From Kibdelosporangium aridum (GTDB lineage Bacteria; Actinomycetota; Actinomycetes; Mycobacteriales; Pseudonocardiaceae), in assembly GCF_900176515.1 (NCBI RefSeq), contig NZ_FWXV01000009.1, positions 460,431 to 524,430 of the forward strand: a DNA stretch of 64,000 bases, in the 5' to 3' direction. The translations under genes and the position numbers were made by a program. Below the pieces are notes generated by a model. The model searched no databases. It was not told the DNA's origin and saw only the letters and a list, made by a program, of their open reading frames with translations. Shown piece by piece: positions 42,968 to 52,052 of this stretch. Position 1 is the first letter of the stretch; each line of letters begins with the position of its first letter.

Positions 42968-44056
42968 TCAGTTCACCACCTGGGCGAGCAGGGCCGTGAA
43001 GGCCTTTCTGTCCACTGTGATCGGATCGGCGGCCAGCCAGCCGCCGATCTCCCTGACGAAATCACCGGGAACCATCGGCGGGATCACCGCGCCCGCGTAA
43101 TCCGTGGTGATCTCCCCGGGCCTGCTGGGATACAGCAGCACCACACCCCGCACCTCGAGCTCCGGCCACTGCGCCCGGAAGGCCGGGATCTGCTCGATCA
43201 GCTGAATCGACCCTCCCCTGAACGGGTGGTCGTTGCGCCAGACCTCACCGTCCTCGTCGACGTCGTAGTGCCCGGGCAGCCACATCTTCGATTCGATCAG
43301 CACCAGCCTGTGCCCGCACAGCACCGCGTGGTCCACGTCCGCGAACACGGATCCCGGCTCGGCCAGGCCGTGGAAAATCCGCACCGCGGGCAGCCGCGTG
43401 AAGTACGTGGCCAGCACGTTCGCCGTGAGCCGTGCCGCGCGGTGGTCGGTGCCCGTGCCGGGCGTTCCGTAGATCTGGTTCGCGCCGAACCGCGCCATGA
43501 ACGCCTTGTGGGCCGTGCGTCCGTCGAGATGCCGCCGAACCGATTTGAACAGCACGGCACCGGACGCGATCAGCGCGAGCAACCAGATGACCAAAAGCGG
43601 GATCGGGGGCGCGACCAGCAGCAACGCCAGCAGCATGATCACCCACCCGGCGACAGCGGCGGCCAGTATCGGCGGGTCCGGCTTGATCGGCGGCGCCGTC
43701 ACCGCCTGCGCCACGGTTACGCTGTGCCACCACGGGATCGTGTCGGCCGGGATCTCGGCCAGCGCCGGGACGTAGTTCGGGTCATCCCGCACGATCTTGC
43801 GCGCCACCCGTCTGACGGGCGCGGGTGCGGGAGGTTCTTCGTCTTCTTCGTCCTCGTCGCTGTCGTAGTACGCCCGGCGCTCCGGGTCGGACAGCGTCTC
43901 GTACGCCTCGCGGAGCAGGCGGAACGTTCCCGCGGTGCCGCCCGCGTCGGGGTGCATTACCTTGGCCAAAGCCCGGTACGCCGACCTGATCTCGCTGGCT
44001 GTGGCGTTCTCGTCGACGCCAAGCAGTTCGTAGTAGTCGACGTTCTGCACGTGCAC
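42968..44056 (-). CDS. Membrane-anchored DnaJ-domain / NERD nuclease-related protein
   Basis: 362 residues with an unusual architecture. Residues 5-65 are a complete J domain with HPD at 35-37 (RALAKVMHPDAGG), able in principle to stimulate DnaK. An acidic linker (DSDEDEEDEEPPAP) and a basic stretch lead to two membrane segments at about 130-150 and 151-170. Residues about 180-345 match the NERD fold: ADVDHAVLCGHRLVLIESKMW has the D242 and E255-S-K257 arrangement of PD-(D/E)xK nucleases. GTG 44056 is the start. It is convergent with, and abuts, the group 2 sigma gene. The function is unknown. Confidence 0.8.
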   Translation of the reverse strand: MHVQNVDYYELLGVDENATASEIRSAYRALAKVMHPDAGGTAGTFRLLREAYETLSDPERRAYYDSDEDEEDEEPPAPAPVRRVARKIVRDDPNYVPALAEIPADTIPWWHSVTVAQAVTAPPIKPDPPILAAAVAGWVIMLLALLLVAPPIPLLVIWLLALIASGAVLFKSVRRHLDGRTAHKAFMARFGANQIYGTPGTGTDHRAARLTANVLATYFTRLPAVRIFHGLAEPGSVFADVDHAVLCGHRLVLIESKMWLPGHYDVDEDGEVWRNDHPFRGGSIQLIEQIPAFRAQWPELEVRGVVLLYPSRPGEITTDYAGAVIPPMVPGDFVREIGGWLAADPITVDRKAFTALLAQVVN

Positions 44057-44137
44057 AACGATATTGGGTCCCGGTCGCGCTCAACGAAACGGGCCACTCA
44101 CAGCGTGTGGGGTGTGAGGAGCTATGAGGGGGCGGCC

Positions 44138-44347
44138 GTGACGTTCGAAGAGTTCGCCGAGGCCCGGACACCGGGCCTGCTGCGCTACGCCACCGTGCTG
44201 ACGTGCGATCCGCACCTGGTGCCTTTCTCGCCGGAGGCGTTCGCCGAACTCGGCTTGGTGACAGGAGATTCCGCGGCCCAGTACGACGAACGGGACCTGT
44301 TGCTGCGCGACATCGCCGCGTTGCCCCGCAAGCAACGGGTATCCTGA
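44138..44347 (+). pseudogene. Relic of a SigE-family ECF sigma factor
   Basis: 69 codons. The start TFEEFAEARTPGLLRYATVLTCDPHL is region 2.1 of SigE-family ECF sigma factors, where AEDLVQ-type sequence should follow. Instead the frame jumps to VPFSPEAFAELGL and AQYDERDLLLRDIAALPRKQRV, the linker and beginning of region 4, and then stops before the DNA-binding helix. It therefore looks like an in-frame internal deletion (removing regions 2.2-2.4) plus loss of region 4. It starts at GTG 44138, divergent from the DnaJ-NERD gene. Confidence 0.6.
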
Positions 44348-44363
44348 CGGGGACGCGGCGTTC

Positions 44364-44723
44364 GTGTGGCCACTCGAATTCACGTGGCTTCCACAACACT
44401 CGCAGCCAAGCGGGTTCAGTGTCTTCGGCACCACCCCGGAGCAGGTGGATGTGGGCGCGACCGCACAGACTATTCCGCCGACACTCCAGCAAGGCGTCTC
44501 GGTGAACATCCGCTCGCGGGATCCGAGGGAAGGCCCACCCGGAGGCGAGCCGGTGACCGTGCGCGGCAAGCAAGGCCTGTTCATCTCGGGCGAGCTCTCG
44601 GTGGAGCTCGAGCCGGGACGGTGGCTGGAGGTCAGGGGCCCGCTCTCGCAGCAGGATCTGGTCGACATCGCCAACGGGATCAGGATCGGCCCGTTGCAGT
44701 ACCCCTGGATCGGGACGCGTTAG
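44364..44723 (+). pseudogene. C-terminal remnant of a gene once next to the ECF sigma factor
   Basis: An open frame of 119 codons from GTG 44364 (WPLEFTWLPQHSQPSGFSVF, then SVNIRSRDPREGPPGGEPVTVRG). It resembles the extracytoplasmic C-terminal part of the membrane proteins that usually follow SigE-family sigma genes, without the N-terminal anti-sigma or membrane segment. Its position 16 bases behind the sigma relic suggests that a second deletion fused the two remnants. Whether it is translated is unknown. Its end overlaps the convergent HSP18 regulator gene by 44 bases. Confidence 0.45.
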
Positions 44724-45333
44724 ACGCCGTCCGCAGCTGGTCGGCTTGATCGGTCAACGAACCGATCCGGTCGGCCAGCTCAGGGTGGCTGGTACGCAAG
44801 CGATCCCGTACCGCCGCGAGTGGTGCGAGCAGCGCGGTCGGGTCGTCATCCGACAGTGCCGCAGCGAGTTTGCGTGGACGCATGCCCGGCAGACCCATGA
44901 TTTGTCCGGCCAGCTGGCGCAGTACTGCCGAGTTCTTGCGAGCCCATTCGCTGACCGCGCGGTCGGCTGCCCTTTGGTCACGGACCTCCCGAACCCGTTC
45001 CTCGCCAACGGATGTGCCCGATGGCAGGGGACTCAGGCGCAGATAACGGCGCTCCGCGGCCTGCCTGCTGGCCAGGCCGAGCGCGGGCGCGATCGCCGCC
45101 CAGCTCGTGCCCAGTTCGCGCGCCGCGGTGATGAGTTCCGGTTCCCAGCGCGCGAGGTCGTCACGTAACTGCCGCAGGACAACCAAAGCAGCGAGCAGTT
45201 CGGCCGATGTCGGGCGTTCGCCGCCCTCGGCGACGCGCTGCACCAGGCTCATCGCGTCCGCCGCGGACGACTCCGAACCCGAACCCCAGCCCTGATCGTC
45301 CAGGTAGCGCCGGGCTTCGTCGTAGCTGTCCAT
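44680..45333 (-). CDS. HSP18 transcriptional regulator-like protein
   Basis: 217 residues, helical and charged. ELITAARELGTSWAAIAPALGLASRQAAERRYLRL is a sigma-like/MerR-like helix-turn-helix segment, and the C-terminal half (MRPRKLAAALSDDDPTALLAPLAAVRDRLR) is helical. Proteins of this type are annotated in actinomycetes as regulators of the small heat-shock gene hsp18, and hsp18 is divergently encoded 110 bases away. The start ATG 45333 abuts an inverted repeat at 45337-45353. The regulatory role is inference from this arrangement. Confidence 0.7.
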   Translation of the reverse strand: MDSYDEARRYLDDQGWGSGSESSAADAMSLVQRVAEGGERPTSAELLAALVVLRQLRDDLARWEPELITAARELGTSWAAIAPALGLASRQAAERRYLRLSPLPSGTSVGEERVREVRDQRAADRAVSEWARKNSAVLRQLAGQIMGLPGMRPRKLAAALSDDDPTALLAPLAAVRDRLRTSHPELADRIGSLTDQADQLRTASNASRSRGTATGRS

Positions 45334-45336
45334 AAC

Positions 45337-45353
45337 GTCATCATGATGATGAC
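45337..45353. promoter_or_regulatory. Inverted repeat operator between HSP18 regulator and hsp18
   Basis: GTCATCA (45337-45343), TGA, TGATGAC (45347-45353): perfect 7-bp arms with a 3-base spacer, directly upstream of the regulator start codon. Confidence 0.45.
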
Positions 45354-45361
45354 ATTGCCTC

Positions 45362-45391
45362 TTGTCAACGGACTGACGACAGTGCTACAAC
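45362..45391 (+). promoter_or_regulatory. hsp18 promoter
   Basis: TTGTCA (45362-45367), 18 bases, TACAAC (45386-45391), about 50 bases before the hsp18 start codon and 8 bases from the inverted repeat. No HspR HAIR element (CTTGAGT-N7-ACTCAAG) is visible. Confidence 0.5.
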
Positions 45392-45442
45392 ATAGGTACG
45401 TGCGTGACAACGACACCAAGAAAACCAAGGGAGGGTTCGACA

Positions 45443-45877
45443 ATGTTGATGCGCACCGACCCGTTCCGTGAGCTCGACCGGTTGACCCAGCAGTTCTTCC
45501 AGCCCGCCGGGACATGGACGCGGCCGGCGTCGATCCCGATGGACGCCTACCGGGACGGGGACCACTTCGTCGTGCACTTCGATCTGCCCGGTGTCGACCC
45601 CCAGGCAGTCGAGCTCGACGTCGAACGCAACGTGCTGACCGTCAAGGTCGAGCGGCGGCCCGCGCACAAGGGCGAAGTCCAGATGCAGGTGTCCGAGCGC
45701 CCGCTCGGCGTCTTCTCGAGGCAGCTGTTCCTCGGTGACACCCTGGACACCGAACACATCGACGCCGCGTACGCCAACGGTGTGCTGACGCTGAGGATCC
45801 CGATCGCCGAGCGCGCCAAGCCGCGCAAGATCGAGATCTCGGCCGACACCGAACAGAAGCAGATCACCACTAGCTGA
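45443..45877 (+). CDS. hsp18: Small heat-shock protein HSP18 (Hsp20 family)
   Basis: 144 residues of an alpha-crystallin domain chaperone: MLMRTDPFRELDRLTQQFF N-terminus, IPMDAYRDGDHFVVHFDLPGVDPQAVELDVERNVLTV core, and the terminal strand YANGVLTLRIPIAERAKPRKIEI. It holds unfolding proteins as large oligomers. ATG 45443 has GGGAGGG 8 bases upstream; an in-frame start at 45404 would add an uncharacteristic TTPRKPREGST tail. It is divergent from its putative regulator and followed by a strong terminator. Confidence 0.92.
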   Translation: MLMRTDPFRELDRLTQQFFQPAGTWTRPASIPMDAYRDGDHFVVHFDLPGVDPQAVELDVERNVLTVKVERRPAHKGEVQMQVSERPLGVFSRQLFLGDTLDTEHIDAAYANGVLTLRIPIAERAKPRKIEISADTEQKQITTS

Positions 45878-45897
45878 GAAATCCACACAGGACAGTG

Positions 45898-45931
45898 AAG
45901 GGGCCGGCCCGCGACGGGTCGGCCCCTTTTT
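45898..45931 (+). terminator. Intrinsic terminator of hsp18
   Basis: GGGGCCGGCCC (45900-45910) pairs with GGGTCGGCCCC (45916-45926, one G-T), extended by AA/TT, followed by TTTTT (45927-45931). A textbook rho-independent terminator. Confidence 0.85.
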
Positions 45932-45935
45932 CGAC

Positions 45936-46019
45936 TCGCCAGCCGGAATCGAACCGTGCGTCCTCTCCTGCGCGGTGCTGCCACCGGCCTGAGTGCTCTC
46001 CCACTTGAGCTATGGCGAG
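45936..46019 (-). tRNA. Degenerate tRNA-like gene with abnormal anticodon arm
   Basis: Read on the minus strand, CTCGCCA at the 5' end pairs perfectly with TGGCGAG at the 3' end (7-bp acceptor stem). GCTC-AAGTGGGA-GAGC is a good D arm and GGTTCGATTCC is a good T loop. The T stem has one extra A (GCACGG instead of GCCGG). Between the D arm and the variable region there is no 5-bp stem with a 7-nt loop; instead CGGTG-GCAG-CACCG forms a tight hairpin and the molecule is about 11 nt too long for class I. No anticodon can be assigned. It is probably a tRNA pseudogene or an aberrant tRNA. Confidence 0.5.
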
Positions 46020-46076
46020 GGCCATATTCTCACTCGACTATGCGTCCCTTCTCTACGCCCTTTCGAGTGCATGTCA

Positions 46077-47174
46077 TCAAAGTGTCTGCCACCATCCGTC
46101 AACCGCGGGCGGGGCGTCGATGTCCACTCGTTCACCCGGTTTGGGGACAGCGAGCGTCACATCCTGGGCTTTTGCCTCACGCCACAAGCGATCCACGGGT
46201 TCGGCCCATGCGTGCGGCGCCAACGTGAAAGTGGCCCAGTGCACGGGAATCAGCACGTGCGCCTGCACGTCCATATGCGTGGCCACGCCTTGCTCGGGCG
46301 TCATGTGGATGTCGGGCCACATCGGGTCGTACGCGCCGATCTGCACGAGCGCCACGTCAAACGGCCCGTGCTGCGCGCCGATCCGCGCGAAACCGTCGAA
46401 ATATCCCGTATCTCCGCTGTAGAACACGCGGCGCGTCGGGCCGGCGACGACCCACGACGCCCAGAGTGTTCCATCACGTGAGAAGCCCCGGCCGGAGAAA
46501 TGCTGCGCCGCGGTGGCGGTCAGCCGCAGTGGACCGGCCGTCACGCTCTCGTCCCAGTCCAGTTCGACGATCCGGTCGGCCGGCACCTGCCAGCGTTCCA
46601 GGTGCGCCCCGATTCCCAGTGGCACAACGAATGGCGCACTCTGCGTGCGCACGAGGGCACGCACCGTCGGGAGGTCGAGGTGGTCGTAGTGGTCGTGGGA
46701 GATGACGATCGCGTCCAGCGTGGGCAGCTGCTCGATCGATACGGGTACGGGGTGTAGCCGACGCGGGCCCACATGAGCCGAGGGTGACACCCGGTCGCTC
46801 CACACTGGATCGAACAACACACGCGCGCCGTCGAGCTCGACGAGCGTGCTCGCGTGTCCGTACCAAGTCACGTATAGACCGTCAGTGCGGGCGTCGTCAC
46901 TCGACTGTGCCACAAGCGGGACTGGGCCGCGTGGCTTACGGCGATCCTTGTCGGCCCGGTAGCGCCGGATGAGGTCACCCGCGTCACCGTTCGGCGTCGT
47001 CTGTGTTGGGTGTTCGTTACGGAACTTCCCATCACGGAACTGCGGCGACCGCCGCATACGCTCAGCGCGCTCACCACGCGGCGCGCCACCCATGGCCGAC
47101 GGCACGCCCCAGGCCGCCCTGGCGAGCAGGCCCGCCGCGGTCAGGCACAGTGCGGTGCGGACCATCCTTTTCAT
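46077..47174 (-). CDS. Metallo-beta-lactamase fold hydrolase (NAPE-PLD/UlaG-like)
   Basis: About 365 residues. An N-terminal hydrophobic stretch (TALCLTAAGLLARAAWG) suggests export or membrane anchoring. The MBL domain has TWYGHASTLVELDGARVLFDPVWS, the zinc motif HDHYDHLD, AQHFSGRGFSRDGTLWASW, YSGDTGYF and the late histidine in VLIPVHWATF. This is the NAPE-hydrolysing phospholipase D-like group of metallo-hydrolases, which act on phospholipid-like or phosphodiester substrates. ATG 47174 is preferred over GTG 47186. It is divergent from the amidohydrolase gene. The substrate is unknown. Confidence 0.82.
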   Translation of the reverse strand: MKRMVRTALCLTAAGLLARAAWGVPSAMGGAPRGERAERMRRSPQFRDGKFRNEHPTQTTPNGDAGDLIRRYRADKDRRKPRGPVPLVAQSSDDARTDGLYVTWYGHASTLVELDGARVLFDPVWSDRVSPSAHVGPRRLHPVPVSIEQLPTLDAIVISHDHYDHLDLPTVRALVRTQSAPFVVPLGIGAHLERWQVPADRIVELDWDESVTAGPLRLTATAAQHFSGRGFSRDGTLWASWVVAGPTRRVFYSGDTGYFDGFARIGAQHGPFDVALVQIGAYDPMWPDIHMTPEQGVATHMDVQAHVLIPVHWATFTLAPHAWAEPVDRLWREAKAQDVTLAVPKPGERVDIDAPPAVDGWWQTL

Positions 47175-47209
47175 ACGTCCCACCAAGTCAGAGTACCTTT
47201 GTCCACGTG

Positions 47210-47215
47210 TAGCGT
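47210..47215 (+). promoter_or_regulatory. -10 element for a leaderless amidohydrolase transcript
   Basis: TAGCGT ends 7 bases before GTG 47223 and no ribosome site is visible; the spacing fits a leaderless mRNA. Confidence 0.35.
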
Positions 47216-47222
47216 GACGAGC

Positions 47223-48653
47223 GTGACCGCGTTACTACTGTGTGATGTCCAACTCGGGCTCGGCGGCCCGAGAGTGGATGTGGCCGTGACCGACGGGCGT
47301 GTCTCGGCGATCGGGCCCGGCTTGCCCCGCGAGGGTGAGCTCATCGACGGCCGTGGCGGAACGGTGTTGCCCGGCCTGGTGGATGTCCACGTGCACATGA
47401 CGCAGTGGGCCAGTTCCCGGCGCCGTATTCCCTTGGCGCATGCGAAATCCGCGGCCGAGGTGGTGGGCACGATCGTCCGGGAGAGCGCTGCGAAGCCGGG
47501 CGAACTGGTGATGGGCCACGGTTTCCGTGACGGCGCCTGGCCTGACGTGCCGCACAAGGACCTGCTGGAGCGTGCGCTGCCCGGCCAGCCTGTCGCGTTG
47601 TTCAGCAACGACTTGCACACGCTCTGGCTCAGCCCGGCGGCGCTGCGGTTGATTGGCCGCGAGCACCCGACGGGCGTGTTGCTGGAGAACGATTGCATGG
47701 CCGCGACGGCCGAGCTCCCAGCCGCGACCGACGAATGGGTCCTGGAGGCGACCGATGCCGCCGCAGCCCGTGGCGTCACGGAAATCGCTGACTACGAATA
47801 CAGCGACACTGTCACCGATTGGTTGCGACGATTGGCGTTGCGGCAGCTCGGTGTGCGTGTGTCCGCGGTGATTTCCCGGCCGCTGCTGGACACCGCGATC
47901 GAACGCGGGCACCGCACCGGCGAGCTGATCCCGGGCGCTGACGGAATGCTGAAGGTAGGGCCGTACAAGCTGTTCGTGGACGGCTCACTCAACACGCGGA
48001 CGGCCTACTGCCACGACCCATACCCCGGTCAGAACACGCACGGTCTGCTCGAGCTGCCGTTCGACGAGCTCGTCCCGTTGATGGACAAGGCGTCCCGGCA
48101 CGGGATCAGCCCCGCTGTGCACGCCATCGGCGACCGCGCCAACACGATCGCGCTGGACGCCTTCGCCAAAGTCGGGTGCGCCGGCCGGATCGAGCACGCG
48201 CAACTCGTGCACCCCGACGACCTTCCCCGGTTTGCTCAGCTAGGCGTGATCGCGGGCGTGCAACCCGCACACCAGCCGGATGACCGGGACGTCGCCGACC
48301 AGCACTGGACCGGCCGTACCGCGAACGCTTTCCCATACGGCGCTTTGCTAGCCGCAGGAGCGACACTGGAAATCGGCTCGGACGCGCCGGTCTCGCCACT
48401 GGACCCGTGGGACGGGATCGCCTCGGCGGTGAGCCGGACCGACGACGGCCGCCCGGCGTGGCATCCAGAGCAATCGATCGCTTTGGACATCGCGCTGGCC
48501 GCGGCCAGCCGGGGTCGTCGCAGTATCCAGGTCGGCGACGTGGCCGACCTGACGGTCACCGGGATCGATCCAGGAACCCTTGCGCCGCACGAGCTTCGGG
48601 AGATTCCGATCGTCCTGACGATGGTCGGCGGACGGCTGACGCACGTCGGCTAG
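47223..48653 (+). CDS. Amidohydrolase family protein (YtcJ-like)
   Basis: About 476 residues of the amidohydrolase_3/YtcJ-like type: an N-terminal composite-domain strand (VQLGLGGPRVDVAVTDGRVSAIG), GRGGTVLPGLVDVHVHMTQW with the metal-binding HxH, LKVGPYKLFVDGSLNTRTAY, the metal histidines in ISPAVHAIGDRAN and RIEHAQLVHPDDL, and the terminal IGSDAPVSPLDPW aspartate. It hydrolyses an unknown amide or imide. GTG 47223 is taken as the start; GTG 47214 is also in frame. Confidence 0.85.
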   Translation: MTALLLCDVQLGLGGPRVDVAVTDGRVSAIGPGLPREGELIDGRGGTVLPGLVDVHVHMTQWASSRRRIPLAHAKSAAEVVGTIVRESAAKPGELVMGHGFRDGAWPDVPHKDLLERALPGQPVALFSNDLHTLWLSPAALRLIGREHPTGVLLENDCMAATAELPAATDEWVLEATDAAAARGVTEIADYEYSDTVTDWLRRLALRQLGVRVSAVISRPLLDTAIERGHRTGELIPGADGMLKVGPYKLFVDGSLNTRTAYCHDPYPGQNTHGLLELPFDELVPLMDKASRHGISPAVHAIGDRANTIALDAFAKVGCAGRIEHAQLVHPDDLPRFAQLGVIAGVQPAHQPDDRDVADQHWTGRTANAFPYGALLAAGATLEIGSDAPVSPLDPWDGIASAVSRTDDGRPAWHPEQSIALDIALAAASRGRRSIQVGDVADLTVTGIDPGTLAPHELREIPIVLTMVGGRLTHVG

Positions 48654-48670
48654 TCGTGCCATTGTGGACT

Positions 48671-49750
<1,080 letters not shown>

Positions 49751-49853
49751 GTCAGCTCAGACCTGCCCTTCGGGAAGAACTCATCGGTTGAGCCCACTGC
49801 ATTCAAGACTGCGAACACGGTGAAATCCAGCGGTGACGAAATAAACCGCCTGG

Positions 49854-50684
49854 TCAATTCACAGCGGCCCGTGCCGTCTCGATGAACTGGGCAAGCCTGG
49901 ACGACCGGTTACCTGCCTGCCAGAGGATCAACGTCCGGTACGGCGTCGCATCGGTCACCGGCCGGTACGTCACGTCCGGCCGGACGTTCATCGCGGCCAG
50001 CGACGCGGGCACCAACGCCACGGCCTGTCCGAGAGCAACAACCTCCAGCAACTGAGCGCTGTCCTGAACGACAGGGCCGTCAGCGGGACGAGCGGGATTT
50101 CCAAGCCAGTACTCGCGGTCGACGACCCTCGGGTCGCTCCACCGCGGCGCAGGCTCGGCAATCAAGTCGGCGGTGCTGAGGACCTCGCGCATGGCCAACT
50201 CGTGTCCCGCGGCGAGAGCCGCAACGCGTGGCTCGGCCGTCAACGGCTCGACCTCCAGACCAGAGCCGTCCACGCAAGCAGCGATGGCCACGTCCGCGCG
50301 ACCGTCGCTAACCATGTCGGCCTGTTCCCCGAATCCGCTCACCACAACGCGGATCTCCGGAACCTCCGCGCGGATCCGCTGCAGCAAACGCGTCGCCACA
50401 CCTGGCTTAGCCGTGACAACGAGTTCACGTTGCTGCGTCCGGCGCACCGCGGATTCGAGAGCGCCGAGGACCACTGTGGCTTCCTTGCGGAGAACGACGC
50501 CTGCCTGGGTCAGCGTCAGCCGGGGACCCGAGCGGTCGAAGAGCACAACACCCAGCCGGCGTTCCAACTGACGGATGGCCCGCGACAGCGGTGGCTGTGC
50601 GATTCCGAGCCGCTCAGCCGCGCGGGTGATGTTCTTCTCGTCGGCCACGGCGCAGAAGTAGCGCAGTTCGCGGATCTCGGGCAT
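49854..50684 (-). CDS. LysR-family transcriptional regulator
   Basis: 276 residues. The winged helix is RELRYFCAVADEKNITRAAERLGIAQPPLSRAIRQLERRLGVVLFDR, followed by the periplasmic-binding-like effector domain (LVVTAKPGVATRLLQRIRAEVP). It is divergent from a short-chain dehydrogenase, the classic LysR arrangement, so it probably activates that gene in response to a small aromatic or carbonyl ligand. An inverted repeat of the T-N11-A kind overlaps its start codon (50683-50697). Confidence 0.9.
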   Translation of the reverse strand: MPEIRELRYFCAVADEKNITRAAERLGIAQPPLSRAIRQLERRLGVVLFDRSGPRLTLTQAGVVLRKEATVVLGALESAVRRTQQRELVVTAKPGVATRLLQRIRAEVPEIRVVVSGFGEQADMVSDGRADVAIAACVDGSGLEVEPLTAEPRVAALAAGHELAMREVLSTADLIAEPAPRWSDPRVVDREYWLGNPARPADGPVVQDSAQLLEVVALGQAVALVPASLAAMNVRPDVTYRPVTDATPYRTLILWQAGNRSSRLAQFIETARAAVN

Positions 50685-50697
50685 ACCGCAAGGGTAT
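50683..50697. promoter_or_regulatory. LysR-type T-N11-A site
   Basis: ATACC-GCAAG-GGTAT: perfect 5-bp arms matching the T-N11-A LysR box, placed over the regulator's start and in front of the divergent dehydrogenase. Confidence 0.5.
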
Positions 50698-50754
50698 GGC
50701 GCACTACCCGATCGGTCTTTCCGTTACGGCGCAACATCGGCTGGGGTTGTGGGC

Positions 50755-51435
50755 ATGAGCGAAGTAGCACTTGTCACTGGTGGCAACAAGGGCATCGGCC
50801 GGGAGATCGTCCGTCAACTGGCCGGACGGGGCTTCACCGTCTACCTCGGTGCCCGTGATCCGCAGCCTGTCGAGGACGCCCGGGTCGTGCGGCTTGATGT
50901 CACCGATGCCGCGTGCGTGGCCGAGGCGGTCAGGACGGTCGAGATCGAGGCCGGGCGGCTGGACGTGCTGGTCAACAACGCCGGGGTGATGCTGGAGTGG
51001 GGCGTTGAGGTCACCGCGGCACTCATGCGGGACACCTTCGAGGTCAACGTCTTCGGCGTGGTCACGGTGACGTCGGCCTGCCTGCCGTTGCTGCGCCGCT
51101 CCAGCAACCCGCGGATCGTCAACATGTCCAGCGGGCTCGGGTCACTCTCGATGCTGAGCGACCCGACAACCCGAGGCTTCCTTGCGTACGGCGCGTCCAA
51201 GGCCGCCCTCAACGCGCTGACACTGATCTACGCGAACGCCTTGCGGGCCGACGGAATCAAGGTCAACGCTGTCAGCCCAGGCATGGTGCCGACCGACCAG
51301 AACGCGGCAGCACCTTTCCCGCGTGGCGAGCGCACCACGGCTGATGGCGCTGAAATCCCGGTTTCGCTGGCGACGATCCCCGCCGACGGGCCCACCGGCG
51401 TCTTTCACGGGCCGGACGGCGTCATCCCGTGGTGA
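50755..51435 (+). CDS. Short-chain dehydrogenase/reductase
   Basis: 226 residues, classical SDR: the NAD(P) motif TGGNKGIGREI, LVNNAGVMLEW, NMSSGLGSLS, and the catalytic YGASK. The closing EIPVSLATIPADGPTGVFHGPDGVIPW resembles the carbonyl-reductase-like SDRs of the NAD(P)H-dependent kind. ATG 50755 is preferred to GTG 50749. It is divergent from and probably controlled by the LysR protein. The substrate is unknown. Confidence 0.9.
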   Translation: MSEVALVTGGNKGIGREIVRQLAGRGFTVYLGARDPQPVEDARVVRLDVTDAACVAEAVRTVEIEAGRLDVLVNNAGVMLEWGVEVTAALMRDTFEVNVFGVVTVTSACLPLLRRSSNPRIVNMSSGLGSLSMLSDPTTRGFLAYGASKAALNALTLIYANALRADGIKVNAVSPGMVPTDQNAAAPFPRGERTTADGAEIPVSLATIPADGPTGVFHGPDGVIPW

Positions 51436-51436
51436 G

Positions 51437-51943
51437 TCACGGCATGCGACCGGTGATCGCGACGATCCGGTCGGTCAGCGGGGCATCGGGCGCGACATCG
51501 ACCGAGGGGCCCCACAGTCCCGGGACCGGCGCCTTCGGGACGAACTCGGCCACGTGGTCGTAGCACGCCCGCAGCGTGTGTTCCGGCAAGTCGAAGGGCT
51601 GGCCGGTGGCCTTGGCGAGGTCCCAGGCATGCACGACGATCTCCGTGAACGCGATCCGGCCCCACACCTCGTGGGGCAACTCCACGCCGGCCGCGGCGCT
51701 GATGCCCTCCCAGGCTGATGGCTCGTCCCATGCCTTGCCGAGCGCGAGCACGTGCTCGGCGACGCTCGGGCCGGGGTCGGTGATGCCTGCCATCGCGGCA
51801 AATCCGACCGCTGCCTCGTCGACATGGGCGATCAGGTCGGCAACGGTGTACTCAGAGCACGGTGTGGGGTGGGTGAGCTGGTCATCGGTGACGCGTGCCA
51901 GCAGGTCGGCCATGTGGTGGCACGCGGGCTTGAAGTCAATCAC
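51437..51943 (-). CDS. TIGR03086-type DinB-like metal-binding protein
   Basis: 168 residues with the four-helix DinB/mycothiol-dependent maleylpyruvate isomerase-like fold: TPCSEYTVADLIAHVDEAAVGF and FTEIVVHAWDLAKATGQPFDLP provide the metal-binding histidines of the TIGR03086 family common in actinomycetes. It may be a mycothiol- or metal-dependent detoxifying enzyme; the family's reactions are mostly unknown. It is convergent with the SDR gene, one base apart. Confidence 0.82.
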   Translation of the reverse strand: MIDFKPACHHMADLLARVTDDQLTHPTPCSEYTVADLIAHVDEAAVGFAAMAGITDPGPSVAEHVLALGKAWDEPSAWEGISAAAGVELPHEVWGRIAFTEIVVHAWDLAKATGQPFDLPEHTLRACYDHVAEFVPKAPVPGLWGPSVDVAPDAPLTDRIVAITGRMP

Positions 51944-52016
51944 GACAGTGCAGACCCGCCCCGGCCCGAAGACTCATCGGTGGTGCGCCGATGGTGTGAT
52001 CTCGGACCATTATCGA

Positions 52017-52045
52017 TTGAGTGACTTTGCATGCTTGTGCATAAT
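52017..52045 (+). promoter_or_regulatory. Arginine operon promoter with probable ARG box
   Basis: TTGAGT (52017-52022), 17 bases, CATAAT (52040-52045), placing the RNA start only a few bases before argC. The TGCAT half-sites at 52028-52032 and 52038-52042 and the TGCATAATCATCCATA stretch overlap the -10 region and resemble actinobacterial ArgR boxes. Confidence 0.55.
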
Positions 52046-52052
52046 CATCCAT

